Part shown: positions 36,873-47,355 of the stretch, piece after piece
Layout: each line of letters starts with the position of its first letter
Position numbering within the stretch: position 1 is the first letter of the stretch
NCBI RefSeq assembly: GCF_000513895.2
Contig: NZ_CP165783.1
Coordinates: forward strand, 1,488,001-1,552,000
Length of the DNA stretch: 64,000 nucleotides
Origin: Ensifer sp. WSM1721
Lineage (GTDB): Bacteria; Pseudomonadota; Alphaproteobacteria; Rhizobiales; Rhizobiaceae
Direction of reading: 5' to 3'
Position numbers and translations under genes: made by a program
The notes under the pieces: model-generated
What the model saw: the letters and a program-made list of their open reading frames with translations, nothing else
Told to the model about the DNA's origin: nothing
Database searches by the model: none

Positions 36873-38047
36873 GCACGGCAGCCCTTTCAACGCCGTTCAA
36901 GGCGGACTTCGATCCGAACAGCCAGGAGTTTTCTCTTTCCGGCGTGGTCCGGCCGCGTTCGGCCGACGAGATCGCCGCAAGCATTTCGATGCTCAGAGAG
37001 GCGATCGACGGTGTGCGCGGCATCCTCTACTTCAATGTGAAGCGCCTGGTTCAGATGAACAACACGGCCTTCCAGGCCTTTGCGCGCGTCCTTCTCGACA
37101 CATGCCGGAGGCGGTCGGATCTGCGCTTCGTGGTCGTCACGTCGAGTGTCGTGGGCTGGACCGAACGCATGTTCGGCCACTTGAACAAGATCGAACCCCA
37201 GGTGACGGTCGAGGTCTATGACTCCAAGTTCTACCCCGGCCAGAGCTTCGTGGAGGACACGAGCTTCATCCCGATACTGCGCACGCAGACCAAGATGACC
37301 TGGCGTCACGAGCGCACGATCCTTTCTCGCCATGGCATGCGTCCGGGAATCTCGATGGCCGACATCTGCTGCGGCATCGGCGATTTCGCCATGCTTGTGC
37401 GCAAGGAGTTCCAGCCGGCACGCATCGTCGCCCTCGACCATTCGAAGGCGAGCCTTGCCTATGCGCGCGACGTGGCATCCGGTTTCGGCATCACCGACAT
37501 CGAGTACACCTACGGCGACGCGTCGGAGATGCTGCTCGAGGACAACCAGTTCGACTTCGTGACCTGCCGTCATTCGCTGCAGATATTCAATCAGCCGGAC
37601 GTGCTGCTGAAGGAGCTTTACCGGATCTGCAAACCCGGTGGCCGGGTATACATAACCAATGAGAAGAACTCGCACTGTCTGGGGGAGCCGCGATCCAAGA
37701 GTATTCAGTGGACCTATAACGAGGTCGAGAAGCTGTTCAGCCATTTCGAAATGGATGTCGAGCTCGGGCCGAAGAGTCGGCGCTACCTCGCCGATGCCGG
37801 TTTCGACGATATCCGCGTCGAGTCTTTCATGGTGACCAATCTCGACGGAGACCCGCAGGACTTCGCCGACATCATAACCGCCTGGGAGAACGTCTATGCC
37901 GGCGAAATGGCCGTGAAGCGCGGCGACTCTCGCGAATTCATCGAGCGGTTCCGTCAGGGCTTCCGGGACCACATCTTCGCGTCGCTCCACCCCAAAGGCT
38001 ACGCCGGCTGGCCCATCTGGGCGGCCTCGGGACGAAAACCCTCATGA
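36869..38047 (+). CDS. STAS-like (slr1659-type) domain fused to SAM methyltransferase
   Basis: 392 aa, TTG start overlapping the previous stop, with GAAGGA eight bases upstream. Residues about 18-118 resemble the small STAS-like protein at 40960; the presumed phospho-acceptor NSSG is NNTA here (residues 64-67), leaving Thr66 as a possible site. Residues about 140-392 are a class I methyltransferase: motif I MADICCGIGDFA, acidic D190 in IVALDHSK, YGDASEMLLEDNQFDFVTCR and ICKPGGRVYITNEK. The substrate is unknown. The stop overlaps the phosphatase start (ATGA), so the three genes are coupled. Confidence 0.82.
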   Translation: MSTAALSTPFKADFDPNSQEFSLSGVVRPRSADEIAASISMLREAIDGVRGILYFNVKRLVQMNNTAFQAFARVLLDTCRRRSDLRFVVVTSSVVGWTERMFGHLNKIEPQVTVEVYDSKFYPGQSFVEDTSFIPILRTQTKMTWRHERTILSRHGMRPGISMADICCGIGDFAMLVRKEFQPARIVALDHSKASLAYARDVASGFGITDIEYTYGDASEMLLEDNQFDFVTCRHSLQIFNQPDVLLKELYRICKPGGRVYITNEKNSHCLGEPRSKSIQWTYNEVEKLFSHFEMDVELGPKSRRYLADAGFDDIRVESFMVTNLDGDPQDFADIITAWENVYAGEMAVKRGDSREFIERFRQGFRDHIFASLHPKGYAGWPIWAASGRKPS

Positions 38048-40404
38048 GCGCCGCTGGGGATAAGACCTCTCGTTTGGGCCTGCGCTCATTCCGCGCCAAA
38101 TTCGTTCTCGTCGTCGGCGGTGCGGTGCTCTTCGATCTGCTCGTCACCGGCGGCCTTGCGCTCTGGAATGTGCAGAGGCTTTCCCGTGATGCCGCGGCGG
38201 AAGTCGGCCGCGGTCTGGAGGAGGCCAGCCAGGACTTCATCCGCTCCTATGCCGAAACGACGGCCGCCCGCGTCAACCTGCTTCTCAACCAGGTGCACTC
38301 CGACGTCGGCACGCTGGCCGGCGTTCTCCAAGCACAGATCGACCGGCCGGTGAGGAAGTCCGAGATCGGCGAGGCGATGGCGCGCGGCGCGCCGGGAACG
38401 GTCAACGTTACCTACGACAAGAATGGGGGATGGGCGCAGAACCTGCCCGGCCCGCTGTCGGTCGTCAGCGTCTGGGGATATCTGCTCGATTCGAACCATG
38501 TGCCGCTTCCCGAGGTGCAAACGGAGATCGAAAACAGCGCGGTCCTCGACCTGGTCGCCCCGAGCCTCCTCGCAACAGGCCAGTCGAAGCTGCAAATGTA
38601 CTATATAGGCCCGAAGGAACGGCCGATCTTCCGGACCGCGCCCTACACGGATCAGGCCCAGACGTTCGACAGGCTTTACCCGGGCCACAATACGGCGGAG
38701 TTCTGGTCATTCTTCTTTCCCGGGCTTTACGAATCCTGGGAGCAATGGGCGCGCGATTCCAAGTCGCGCCCGGTGGCCAACGATATCACCCAGACTGCTC
38801 CCTATACGGACGCGATCACGGGCAAGCTCATCGTCAGCTTCTTCCAGCCGCTGTGGTCGCGCGATCGCAGCCGGGTGGCCGGTGCCGCCGGAGCGGATAT
38901 CACGCTCGATCAGTTGGCAGAGATCGTCGAGAACGTCAAAGTCGCCGACAGCGGCTTCGGTTTTCTGACGATGTCGGACGGCAACGTCGTCGCGATCAAC
39001 CCGGTCGGGGAAAAGGTCATCGGTCTTCGCTCGTCGAGCGCTGCCGGCAGCGAGGGTGTGACCGGTGTCGACCGTTCACTGCGCAGAAGCGTGCAGCCGG
39101 AAATCGCGCAATTGCCGCTGGGCGAGGACGGGCTGCTTAAACATATCCTGCTCGACGAGAGCGGCGAGAGGGTGCCTTATCTGGTCGTAATGAAACAATT
39201 GCAGCCGACTAACCTCTGGGCGTCGGGGCCGGTTCGTCGCGAATCCATGATGCTCGGCATCATCGTCCCCGAGCAGGAAATCTACGCTTCGCTGTTCGCG
39301 GCCCAGGCCGGAATTTCGCAGGCGACGAACAGGATCGTCATCTACCAGGTCCTGGCGCTGCTTGTGTCCCTGTGCTTCGTCATCGCCGCCGTCTTCGCCA
39401 TATCCAAGCGGATAACGGGCGGCATCAGCGCGCTTGCCGGTGCGGCCAAGCGTATTCAGGCCAAGGACTACTCCGTTAGGGTCGACATCCCGACGCGCGA
39501 CGAGGTCGGCGAGGCGGGGGCGGCCTTCAACCGCATGGCGGAGCAGATCAGTTTCCATACCGAGAACCTGGAACAATTGGTCGAGGATCGGACGAAGGAG
39601 CTCGAAGAGGCGAACCTGCAGATATCCGGCTTGAACGAGCAGTTGCGCAGCGAAAATCTGCGCCTTGGCGCCGAGCTGGACGTTGCCCGTCGCATCCAGA
39701 TGATGGTCTTGCCTCGAACCACCGAGCTCGATGCAATTTCCGATCTGGAGATCGCCGCCTATATGCGGCCGGCCGACGAGGTCGGCGGCGACTATTACGA
39801 CGTGTTGAGCAGCGGCAAGCGGCTGAAGATCGGGATCGGCGACGTAACCGGTCATGGCCTCGAGAGCGGCGTGCTGATGCTGATGGTCCAGTCCGTCGCG
39901 CGGGCGCTACAGGAAGCGGGCGAGATGGATCCCTCGCAATTCCTCAATCGTGTGAACCGCGCCATCTACAAGAACCTCGTCAGGACCAGTACCAACAAGC
40001 ATCTGTCGCTCGCCTTCCTGGACTATGACGGAGCGCATATGACGCTCTCCGGCCAGCACGAGGAACTGATCGTGGTCCGCGATCCTGGAAAGGTCGAGCG
40101 GATCGACACGCTCGACCTTGGTCTGCCGATCGGACTGGAACCGGACATCTCGTCCTTCGTTGCGACGCGCGACATCTCCTTCGGTCACGGCGACATGATC
40201 ATTCTCCATACTGACGGGGTGACTGAGGCGGAAAACCGGAACGGCGAACTCTTCGGCATCGAAAGGCTCTGCGAGAGCGCAGGTCGCCGCTACGGGGGCA
40301 GTGCCGAGGATGTCAAAGCCGGCATTATCGAGGATCTGATGGCACATATCGGCACGCAGAAGATCCATGACGATATCACGCTGGTAGTTATGAGACATAG
40401 GTAA
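38044..40404 (+). CDS. Membrane PP2C-type (RsbU/SiaA-like) phosphatase with Cache sensor and HAMP
   Basis: 786 aa. Order: membrane helix (about 20-42), a large periplasmic double-Cache-like sensor (about 45-425, with WSFFFPGLYESWEQWARDSK), second helix (about 435-457), HAMP, a coiled coil (LEQLVEDRTKELEEANLQIS) and a SpoIIE/PP2C domain. Metal-binding motifs DEVGGDYYDV, GIGDVTGHGLESG, LHTDGVTEAEN and HDDITLVVMRHR are all present. It should dephosphorylate a Ser/Thr on the STAS-like partner when the sensor is triggered, as SiaA or IcfG do. It sits between the two regulator pairs. Confidence 0.9.
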   Translation: MSAAGDKTSRLGLRSFRAKFVLVVGGAVLFDLLVTGGLALWNVQRLSRDAAAEVGRGLEEASQDFIRSYAETTAARVNLLLNQVHSDVGTLAGVLQAQIDRPVRKSEIGEAMARGAPGTVNVTYDKNGGWAQNLPGPLSVVSVWGYLLDSNHVPLPEVQTEIENSAVLDLVAPSLLATGQSKLQMYYIGPKERPIFRTAPYTDQAQTFDRLYPGHNTAEFWSFFFPGLYESWEQWARDSKSRPVANDITQTAPYTDAITGKLIVSFFQPLWSRDRSRVAGAAGADITLDQLAEIVENVKVADSGFGFLTMSDGNVVAINPVGEKVIGLRSSSAAGSEGVTGVDRSLRRSVQPEIAQLPLGEDGLLKHILLDESGERVPYLVVMKQLQPTNLWASGPVRRESMMLGIIVPEQEIYASLFAAQAGISQATNRIVIYQVLALLVSLCFVIAAVFAISKRITGGISALAGAAKRIQAKDYSVRVDIPTRDEVGEAGAAFNRMAEQISFHTENLEQLVEDRTKELEEANLQISGLNEQLRSENLRLGAELDVARRIQMMVLPRTTELDAISDLEIAAYMRPADEVGGDYYDVLSSGKRLKIGIGDVTGHGLESGVLMLMVQSVARALQEAGEMDPSQFLNRVNRAIYKNLVRTSTNKHLSLAFLDYDGAHMTLSGQHEELIVVRDPGKVERIDTLDLGLPIGLEPDISSFVATRDISFGHGDMIILHTDGVTEAENRNGELFGIERLCESAGRRYGGSAEDVKAGIIEDLMAHIGTQKIHDDITLVVMRHR

Positions 40405-40408
40405 GCGG

Positions 40409-41310
<902 letters not shown>

Positions 41311-41366
41311 CGGGAGCTGTCCCGTGCCGATCATGTCGCTGGTGCTGCGCCGCGGCAGATCTTGCT

Positions 41367-42515
41367 TTACCTCCGGACGGCTTTGAGCCAATCGCCGATC
41401 GTGGCTCCGCCGTGCCGCTCGGGGAGGGGTACCGGTGCCACCGGCCGTTCTGCGGCCGCAGCCTTGCGAATCTCGCGCGGACTCGCCCCGAATTCGTGGC
41501 TGAACGCGCGTGTGAAATTGGCGGCGACATCGAAACCGGCGGCCTCGGCGATTTCAGCGATGGGCCGATTGTTCGTCGGGTCGCTGAGGTCCGCATAGGC
41601 CTGCAGGAGACGGCGTCTGCGGATGTAGTTGAGCACGCCGCCACTCGGCTCGAACAATTGATAGAGGCGCGTGCGCGAAATGCCGAGCTCGCGGCAGATC
41701 GTCTCGGGCGTCAGTTCGGGCGATTGCAGGTTGAGATGAATGTATCGGTGCGCCCGCTCCATCACCCCCATTTTCGCCTGTGGCCCTCCCGTCTCCGGCC
41801 TCACCGCGGCCACGCAGGCGACGACCATGTCGCGTATCGTGCGGACGATGCGCGGCACCTCCTCGACGGTGATGTTGTCGAGGTTGGCTTCCATGCCGTT
41901 GATATAATTGACGAGCAGATCGGCCAGGCTGCCGGACAAGACGGAATTGTTGGCTGGCTCGAGCATGCTCGCGTCGTCCGCCAGCAATTCATACGGCATG
42001 AAAAGAAGGATGGTTTCAGCCTCCGTCGTGCGCCCGCGATAGGGATAGCCGAGCGATCGGAAAAAGACCTCCCCCGGCCCGACCTCCGCGACGCGGCGGT
42101 CGACCTCGGTCCACGCCTGGCCGCTGCGAACGAGTCCGATGTTCCAATGGTCGATCGGGCTGGAGCGCAGCATGGATCGAGAGCGCGTGTAGCTGAATCC
42201 AGGCGCGCGTTGCTGAACGACGAGCAACTCGCCGAGGTGCCAGCCGACCTGCTCGACAGGGAAACCGTCGTCCGGCGATATCCCTTCGGGGAGTTGCACA
42301 TCCACAAGCGGTGCCATGTGGGCGTGCCAGGAGAAAAACTGCTCCGCCTTCGGCAGCTCATGCGTCGAAAAACGCGTGGGCACGAGTGTTGGTGAGGCGC
42401 GCGGTCGGGATTGCCTCCGGACCGCCGGCTCACGGGGCCAACGGCGCCGTTCCAGGTGGGTCGGCCATGTGGCCCCCTCGGCAGAGTTATCTTCCGATCC
42501 GGAGTCTTTGTTCAT
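41367..42515 (-). CDS. cuxR: AraC-family c-di-GMP-responsive activator of polysaccharide operon
   Basis: 382 aa. The C-terminal AraC HTH pair is clear (LTPETICRELGISRTRLYQL, PIAEIAEAAGFDVAANFTRA). The N-terminal effector domain contains SYTRSRSMLRSSPIDHWNIG, where the arginines and the D-x-W-x-x-G resemble the PilZ-like c-di-GMP motif described for CuxR of S. meliloti. Its place divergent from a UDP-glucuronate decarboxylase gene is the same as for cuxR. GGAGGAG lies five bases before ATG 42515. It should activate the operon at 42872 when c-di-GMP is high. Confidence 0.85.
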   Translation of the reverse strand: MNKDSGSEDNSAEGATWPTHLERRRWPREPAVRRQSRPRASPTLVPTRFSTHELPKAEQFFSWHAHMAPLVDVQLPEGISPDDGFPVEQVGWHLGELLVVQQRAPGFSYTRSRSMLRSSPIDHWNIGLVRSGQAWTEVDRRVAEVGPGEVFFRSLGYPYRGRTTEAETILLFMPYELLADDASMLEPANNSVLSGSLADLLVNYINGMEANLDNITVEEVPRIVRTIRDMVVACVAAVRPETGGPQAKMGVMERAHRYIHLNLQSPELTPETICRELGISRTRLYQLFEPSGGVLNYIRRRRLLQAYADLSDPTNNRPIAEIAEAAGFDVAANFTRAFSHEFGASPREIRKAAAAERPVAPVPLPERHGGATIGDWLKAVRR

Positions 42516-42871
42516 GCAACTCCTCCAGTCCATTGGATCGCCGTAAGGGTGAAGCGCAGACGATCATCGTCCCGCGCAGGCGGAGGGCCCGCCCGGAATA
42601 CTCGCCTCTGGGTGGAAAGGAATCGATCGATCACACCCAGGAGTTCCCGCTTATACCCCGTTTTAAGTAGAAATGCACGGCAGGATAACTATCGGGATTG
42701 CGTGATAACGACAAACACCTCCGATGATTGTATCAAATAACCACAGTCGGTTCACAACATTGACGGCTGGGATTTAAGGTAATTTTGAAGGTCACCATTT
42801 CGATTACCTAATTATTGCGCCCGATGGGGGGCATTTCGCAAATAACGTCGAAAGAGTGCGAGGGTTTTTCC
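42516..42871. other. Divergent control region cuxR / uxs operon
   Basis: A 356 bp region, more AT-rich toward the right, holding a 33 bp dyad at 42777-42809 and a TTGACG hexamer at 42760-42765. Several in-frame starts for the decarboxylase (42815, 42824, 42872) lie at its right end. No other gene seen. Confidence 0.5.
42777..42809. promoter_or_regulatory. Candidate CuxR operator
   Basis: Outer arms AGGTAAT (42777-42783) and ATTACCT (42803-42809) are perfectly inverted, and an inner GGTCACC (42790-42796) has exactly the same centre, 42793. Such a double dyad 62 bp before the GTG start of the operon is a likely regulator site; assignment to CuxR is inferred from position. Confidence 0.55.
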
Positions 42872-43918
42872 GTGAACTATTTCCGAAACAACTTCAAAAA
42901 CACTTTCCCAAACTTGGACAAAGAGAGTGAATCGCTGCGGCGCCGGGAAATGCGGAAGCGAATCCTCGTTGCGGGCGGCGCAGGTTTCCTGGGATCACAT
43001 CTCTGCGAGCATCTTCTTGGCGCCGGTCACGAGGTGATCTGCCTCGACAACTTCTCAACCGGGCTGAGACGCAATATCGCTCAACTGAAGCGTTTTGGCA
43101 CATTCAGCATCATCGCGCATGACATCGTGGAACCGATCGACCTCGACGTCGACGAGATCTACAATCTCGCCTGTCCGGCATCGCCGCCGCACTATCAGAC
43201 CGATCCTATCCAGACGATGAAGACCTGTGTCGTCGGGTCGCTCAACCTGCTCGACCTCGCTGCGCGGCGGCGGGCCCGCATCTTCCAGGCCTCGACCTCG
43301 GAAATCTATGGCGACCCGCACGTCCATCCCCAGGTCGAAAGCTATTGGGGCAACGTCAATCCTTTCGGTCCGCGCTCTTGCTACGACGAGGGCAAACGCA
43401 GCGCCGAAACCCTGTTCTTCGACTTCCACAGGCTGCATGGCCTCGAGATCAAGATCGTCCGCATCTTCAACACCTATGGTCCGCGGATGCGCCCGGACGA
43501 TGGCCGCGTCGTTTCGAACTTCATCGTGCAGGCGCTCAAGGGCGAGGACATCACCATCTATGGCGACGGCTCGCAGACGCGCTCCTTCTGCTTCGTCGAT
43601 GACCTGATCGACGGTTTCATCCGCATGATGGCGTCGGCACCGTCGCTCACCGGTCCGGTCAATCTCGGCAATCCCGGAGAGTTCACGATCGGCGAACTCG
43701 CCGAACGGGTGGTCGAGTTGACCGGCTCGCGCTCGAAGATCGTCCGCCGGCCGCTGCCGGTCGATGATCCGCGCCAACGTCGCCCTGACATTTCGCTCGC
43801 AACACAAGAGCTCGGCTGGCGCCCGAAAGTCGAACTTTCGGAAGGCCTCGGACAGACCATCCGCTATTTCGACGCGCTTCTGTCCCGGTCCGACCGGAAA
43901 GTCCCGGAGTCAGTCTAA
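42872..43918 (+). CDS. uxs1: UDP-glucuronate decarboxylase (UDP-xylose synthase)
   Basis: About 348 aa extended SDR enzyme converting UDP-glucuronate to UDP-xylose. NAD motif [27 protein letters not shown] characteristic of UXS, catalytic S/T region [10 protein letters not shown] and YxxxK in [14 protein letters not shown] at 42872 with GAGGG upstream is my choice; ATG codons at 42815 and 42824 give longer versions that would cover the leader. First gene of the polysaccharide operon. Confidence 0.92.
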   Translation: MNYFRNNFKNTFPNLDKESESLRRREMRKRILVAGGAGFLGSHLCEHLLGAGHEVICLDNFSTGLRRNIAQLKRFGTFSIIAHDIVEPIDLDVDEIYNLACPASPPHYQTDPIQTMKTCVVGSLNLLDLAARRRARIFQASTSEIYGDPHVHPQVESYWGNVNPFGPRSCYDEGKRSAETLFFDFHRLHGLEIKIVRIFNTYGPRMRPDDGRVVSNFIVQALKGEDITIYGDGSQTRSFCFVDDLIDGFIRMMASAPSLTGPVNLGNPGEFTIGELAERVVELTGSRSKIVRRPLPVDDPRQRRPDISLATQELGWRPKVELSEGLGQTIRYFDALLSRSDRKVPESV

Positions 43919-44904
43919 TGGCCGCGCGACGTATCCTCGTGACGGGTGGTGCCGGCTATATCGGCAGCCACACCGCGAAGCTTCTCCGCCTGGAGGGTCT
44001 TGAACCCGTCGTCTACGACAACCTGACGACCGGAAATCGCAGCTCGGTACGCTGGGGACCCTTCGTCCAGGGGGACATACTCGATGCGATCCGCCTCGCG
44101 GACGTGCTGGAACACTACCTGCCGGACGCCGTCATCCATTTCGCCGCGTCGGCCTATGTTGGCGAGTCGGTGGCCGACCCTGCCAAATACTACCGCAACA
44201 ACGTCCGCGGGACGCTTTCGCTCCTCGATGCGTGCCGGCAGGTGGGCCTCAACAAGGTGATCTTCTCGTCGAGCTGCGCCACCTACGGCGTACCCGAGGT
44301 GCTGCCGATCGACGAGGCGACGCCGCAGGCGCCGATCAATCCCTACGGCAGGACGAAACTGATCGCGGAGCACGTGCTCGCCGATTTCGCGGCGGCCTTC
44401 GGCCTCAACTATGTGTCGCTGCGCTACTTCAATGCCTGCGGCGCCGACCCCGAAGGCGACCTCGGCGAGTGGCATGATCCGGAGACCCACCTCATTCCGC
44501 GCGCGCTCATGGCCGCCGCCGGCAAGATCCCGCATCTTGAGGTCTTCGGCGAGGACTACGACACGCCCGATGGGACCTGCATACGCGATTACATCCACGT
44601 GACCGACCTCGCCCGCGCTCATGTGCTCGCCTACGAACATCTCGTCAGGGGCGGCCAGAACCTGGCGGTGAATCTGGGCACCGGCCGCGGTTTCTCGATC
44701 AGGGAAGTCCTTCGCATGGTCGGCGAAGTGACGGGCCGCGACGTCCCGGTCGTGTTCCGCCCGCGCCGGGCCGGCGACCCGCCGGTCCTCTATGCCGATG
44801 CCAGCCTCGCCTATCAAACTCTCGGCTTCCTGCCGCAACACTCCGATCTCAAGACGATCGTCCGCACCGCCGCGCCATTCTTCGGACTGGAGGCACGGTC
44901 GTGA
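43918..44904 (+). CDS. uxe: UDP-xylose/UDP-glucose 4-epimerase
   Basis: 328 aa GalE-type SDR epimerase: GGAGYIGSHTAK, SSSCATYG, YxxxK in NPYGRTKLIAE, and FNACGADPEGDLGE. Following UXS and coupled to it (shared A of TAATG), it most likely makes UDP-arabinose from UDP-xylose, as Uxe does in the S. meliloti arabinose-containing polysaccharide cluster. A UDP-galactose role cannot be excluded from sequence alone. Confidence 0.88.
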   Translation: MAARRILVTGGAGYIGSHTAKLLRLEGLEPVVYDNLTTGNRSSVRWGPFVQGDILDAIRLADVLEHYLPDAVIHFAASAYVGESVADPAKYYRNNVRGTLSLLDACRQVGLNKVIFSSSCATYGVPEVLPIDEATPQAPINPYGRTKLIAEHVLADFAAAFGLNYVSLRYFNACGADPEGDLGEWHDPETHLIPRALMAAAGKIPHLEVFGEDYDTPDGTCIRDYIHVTDLARAHVLAYEHLVRGGQNLAVNLGTGRGFSIREVLRMVGEVTGRDVPVVFRPRRAGDPPVLYADASLAYQTLGFLPQHSDLKTIVRTAAPFFGLEARS

Positions 44905-46751
44905 TCCGCCTTACCGAAAAGCGAGGGAAAGAAACCGCGAAAACCGGCGAGCCGCTGCTCGTGCGGGTGCTTACCGGATATCGCCGGGCGGAATATCTGG
45001 CGGGGGCCGGGCTCTGGGCCGCCAGCCTCGTTCATTTCTGGGGCTGGTGGCTCGAGCCGCGCCACCATGTCAGCACCTTCGGGAGCCTTGCCGTGACGGC
45101 AGTCCTCGCCTGGGTCACCCTTCTTCCCGCCTATTTCATTATTGTCTTCTACCGCGCGGCGAAACCGAACGGTCCGCTGCGCCTGCCGGCCGGCAGCCGC
45201 GTCGCCATGGTCGTGACCAAAGCGCCGTCGGAGCCGTTTTCGGTCGTTTCCGAGACGCTGAAGGCGATGCTTGCCCAGGATGTGCCGCACGACACCTGGC
45301 TTGCCGACGAGGATCCTTCCGAGGCGACGCTCGACTGGTGCCGCAGGCATGGTGTCCTCGTCTCGACCCGAAAGGGGCGCCCGGACTACCACCGGACCTC
45401 CTGGCCGAGACGCACGCGCTGCAAGGAAGGCAATCTCGCCTTCTTCTACGATCATTACGGCTACGACCGCTATGATTTCATCGCTCAGCTCGATGCCGAC
45501 CATGTGCCCGAGCCCGGCTATCTTTTCCAGATGCTGCGCCCCTTCGCCGACCCGCGGGTGGGCTATGTCTCGGCGCCGAGCATCTGCGACCGAAACGCGT
45601 CCGAGAGCTGGTCCGCGCGCGGCCGGCTCTACGCGGAGGCGAGCATGCACGGCGCTCTGCAGGCGGGCTATAATGGCGGGCTCGCGCCGCTCTGCATTGG
45701 CTCGCACTACGCGGTGCGCACGGCTGCGCTCAAGGATATCGGCGGGCTCGGTCCGGAATTGGCCGAGGATCATTCGACGACATTGATGATGAACGCGGGC
45801 GGCTGGCGTGGCGTGCATGCGCTAGACGCGATCGCCCATGGCGACGGACCGCGCACCTTCGGCGATCTCGTGACCCAGGAGTTCCAGTGGTCGCGCAGCC
45901 TCGTCATGCTGCTCCTCGAATGGTCGCCGCGTCTGGTCGGTCGCTTGCCGCTCAGGCTGAAGTTCCAGTTCATCTTCTCGCAGCTTTGGTATCCGCTCTT
46001 CGCGTTCTTCATGGCGTCGATGTTCGCAATGCCGATCGTTGCGCTTGCACTTCGGGACTCCTTCGTGGCGGTGACCTATCCCGATTTTCTGGCGCATTTC
46101 GCACCGCTTTCGACCGTTCTCGTCCTCTTGGCCTATCGCTGGCGGGCAAGCGGTTGCTTCCGGCCTTACGATGCGAAGGTCTTGAGCTGGGAATGCATGC
46201 TCTTCCTCTTTGCGCGGTGGCCCTGGGCGCTTGCCGGCGCGGTCGCGGCCCTGCGCGACTGGCTGACCGGGTCTTTCGTCGATTTCCGCGTCACTCCGAA
46301 GGGAGCCTCCGAGGTCGATCCGCTGCCCCTCCGCATGATCGCACCCTACGTCTTTCTCGCCGTTGCGGCAGTGCTGCCGGTTCTCCTCATCGAGGATGCC
46401 GGCAGGGCCAAGGGCTTCTACCTCTTCGCCATCCTGAACGCCGCGATCTACTGCCTCCTTCTGCTGGTCATCGTCGCCCGGCACTCGCGAGAGAACGCGG
46501 TCGCCATTGCCTCCCGCTTCTATCGTCCGGCGATGGGCGCCGGGCTGCTGGCGCTCGTCGCACTGCCCGGCATCGCAACTGCGGAGCATGGCAAGGATGG
46601 GCTCGAAGCGCTCGCCTTCGGGACCGGGCATCTCCGCCTCTTCGAGGAGCGCTATGCGGTGGCGGGCGCCGGCCAGGGCGGCACCGCCTTGCGCAAGATC
46701 GTCTTTCGGCCGCGCTGGATTTCCATCCAGTCCAACGGCACTGCACTCTGA
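44901..46751 (+). CDS. Cellulose-synthase-like family 2 glycosyltransferase
   Basis: 616 aa membrane enzyme. Two N-terminal helices, a GT2 domain (QLDADHVPEPGYL as the DxD region, GPELAEDHSTTL as the TED-like region, EFQWSRSLVM in place of QxxRW), then five or more C-terminal helices. It should polymerise sugar from the UDP-pentose made by the two preceding enzymes and export it through its own channel. It overlaps uxe by 4 bp. The QxxRW change (QWSRS) separates it from true cellulose synthases. Confidence 0.85.
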   Translation: MIRLTEKRGKETAKTGEPLLVRVLTGYRRAEYLAGAGLWAASLVHFWGWWLEPRHHVSTFGSLAVTAVLAWVTLLPAYFIIVFYRAAKPNGPLRLPAGSRVAMVVTKAPSEPFSVVSETLKAMLAQDVPHDTWLADEDPSEATLDWCRRHGVLVSTRKGRPDYHRTSWPRRTRCKEGNLAFFYDHYGYDRYDFIAQLDADHVPEPGYLFQMLRPFADPRVGYVSAPSICDRNASESWSARGRLYAEASMHGALQAGYNGGLAPLCIGSHYAVRTAALKDIGGLGPELAEDHSTTLMMNAGGWRGVHALDAIAHGDGPRTFGDLVTQEFQWSRSLVMLLLEWSPRLVGRLPLRLKFQFIFSQLWYPLFAFFMASMFAMPIVALALRDSFVAVTYPDFLAHFAPLSTVLVLLAYRWRASGCFRPYDAKVLSWECMLFLFARWPWALAGAVAALRDWLTGSFVDFRVTPKGASEVDPLPLRMIAPYVFLAVAAVLPVLLIEDAGRAKGFYLFAILNAAIYCLLLLVIVARHSRENAVAIASRFYRPAMGAGLLALVALPGIATAEHGKDGLEALAFGTGHLRLFEERYAVAGAGQGGTALRKIVFRPRWISIQSNGTAL

Positions 46752-46761
46752 GGAGAGGACC

Positions 46762-47355
46762 ATGACGGCAAAAGCTTCGCTCGATCGAAAAAGGGGACGC
46801 AGCGGCAGATTCCTGCTCCTTCGCGTCGCTCCGGTGCTCGCTCTCCTTGGCCAATCGCCCGCGTCGGCCGAGGTCCTTCCCGGAAAGGCACGCGTCATGA
46901 CCGCCGCGGAAGTCTACCTGATCTTCCGGGACAAGACCTGGAAGTGGGAAAACGGCGCCGGCCGCATGGAGGACGAAGGCCGCCTCTTCAAGGCCTGCGC
47001 GCAGTCGGAAACGGGAGCGACCTGGGCGGAAGGCCGCTGGAGCGTCAATGACCGTGGTCAACTTTGCCTGAAGGCGGTTTGGCACAGCCAAGGCGCCGTC
47101 GCAAAGGACAAGACCTGCTTCAGCCATCGGATAGCTGGCCGCACCGTCTATCAGAAGAGAGAGCCCGCCGGCGACTGGTACGTCTTCAGACATGCGAAGC
47201 CGGCCATCGACGACGAGTTCAAGCGACTGGTCGACGAGGACCTGGTCGGTGCGAGACTCCCGGCCATCCGGGAACTCGTCAAAAAGCAAACGAAATCAGC
47301 AACGCATAGCGTTCGCCCGCAAGCCGAGGCGAACGAGCTTGGAGGTGTGCAATGA
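46762..47355 (+). CDS. DUF995-like secreted protein, first of two
   Basis: 197 aa with an N-terminal signal peptide (LLLRVAPVLALLGQSPASAE). The mature part holds MTAAEVYLIFRDKTWKWENG, GRWSVNDRGQLCLKA and TCFSHRIAGRTVYQKREPAG, shared in pattern with the protein at 48334. I assign it to DUF995 by pattern recall; function unknown, probably periplasmic. GAGGAGAG precedes ATG 46762. Coupled to the glycoside hydrolase gene (4 bp overlap). Confidence 0.72.
   Translation: MTAKASLDRKRGRSGRFLLLRVAPVLALLGQSPASAEVLPGKARVMTAAEVYLIFRDKTWKWENGAGRMEDEGRLFKACAQSETGATWAEGRWSVNDRGQLCLKAVWHSQGAVAKDKTCFSHRIAGRTVYQKREPAGDWYVFRHAKPAIDDEFKRLVDEDLVGARLPAIRELVKKQTKSATHSVRPQAEANELGGVQ

Noticed and set aside
42711..42735. 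Weak TGATA...TATCA inverted repeat as a regulator site
   Set aside because: Arms of only five bases; the dyad at 42777-42809 is much stronger.
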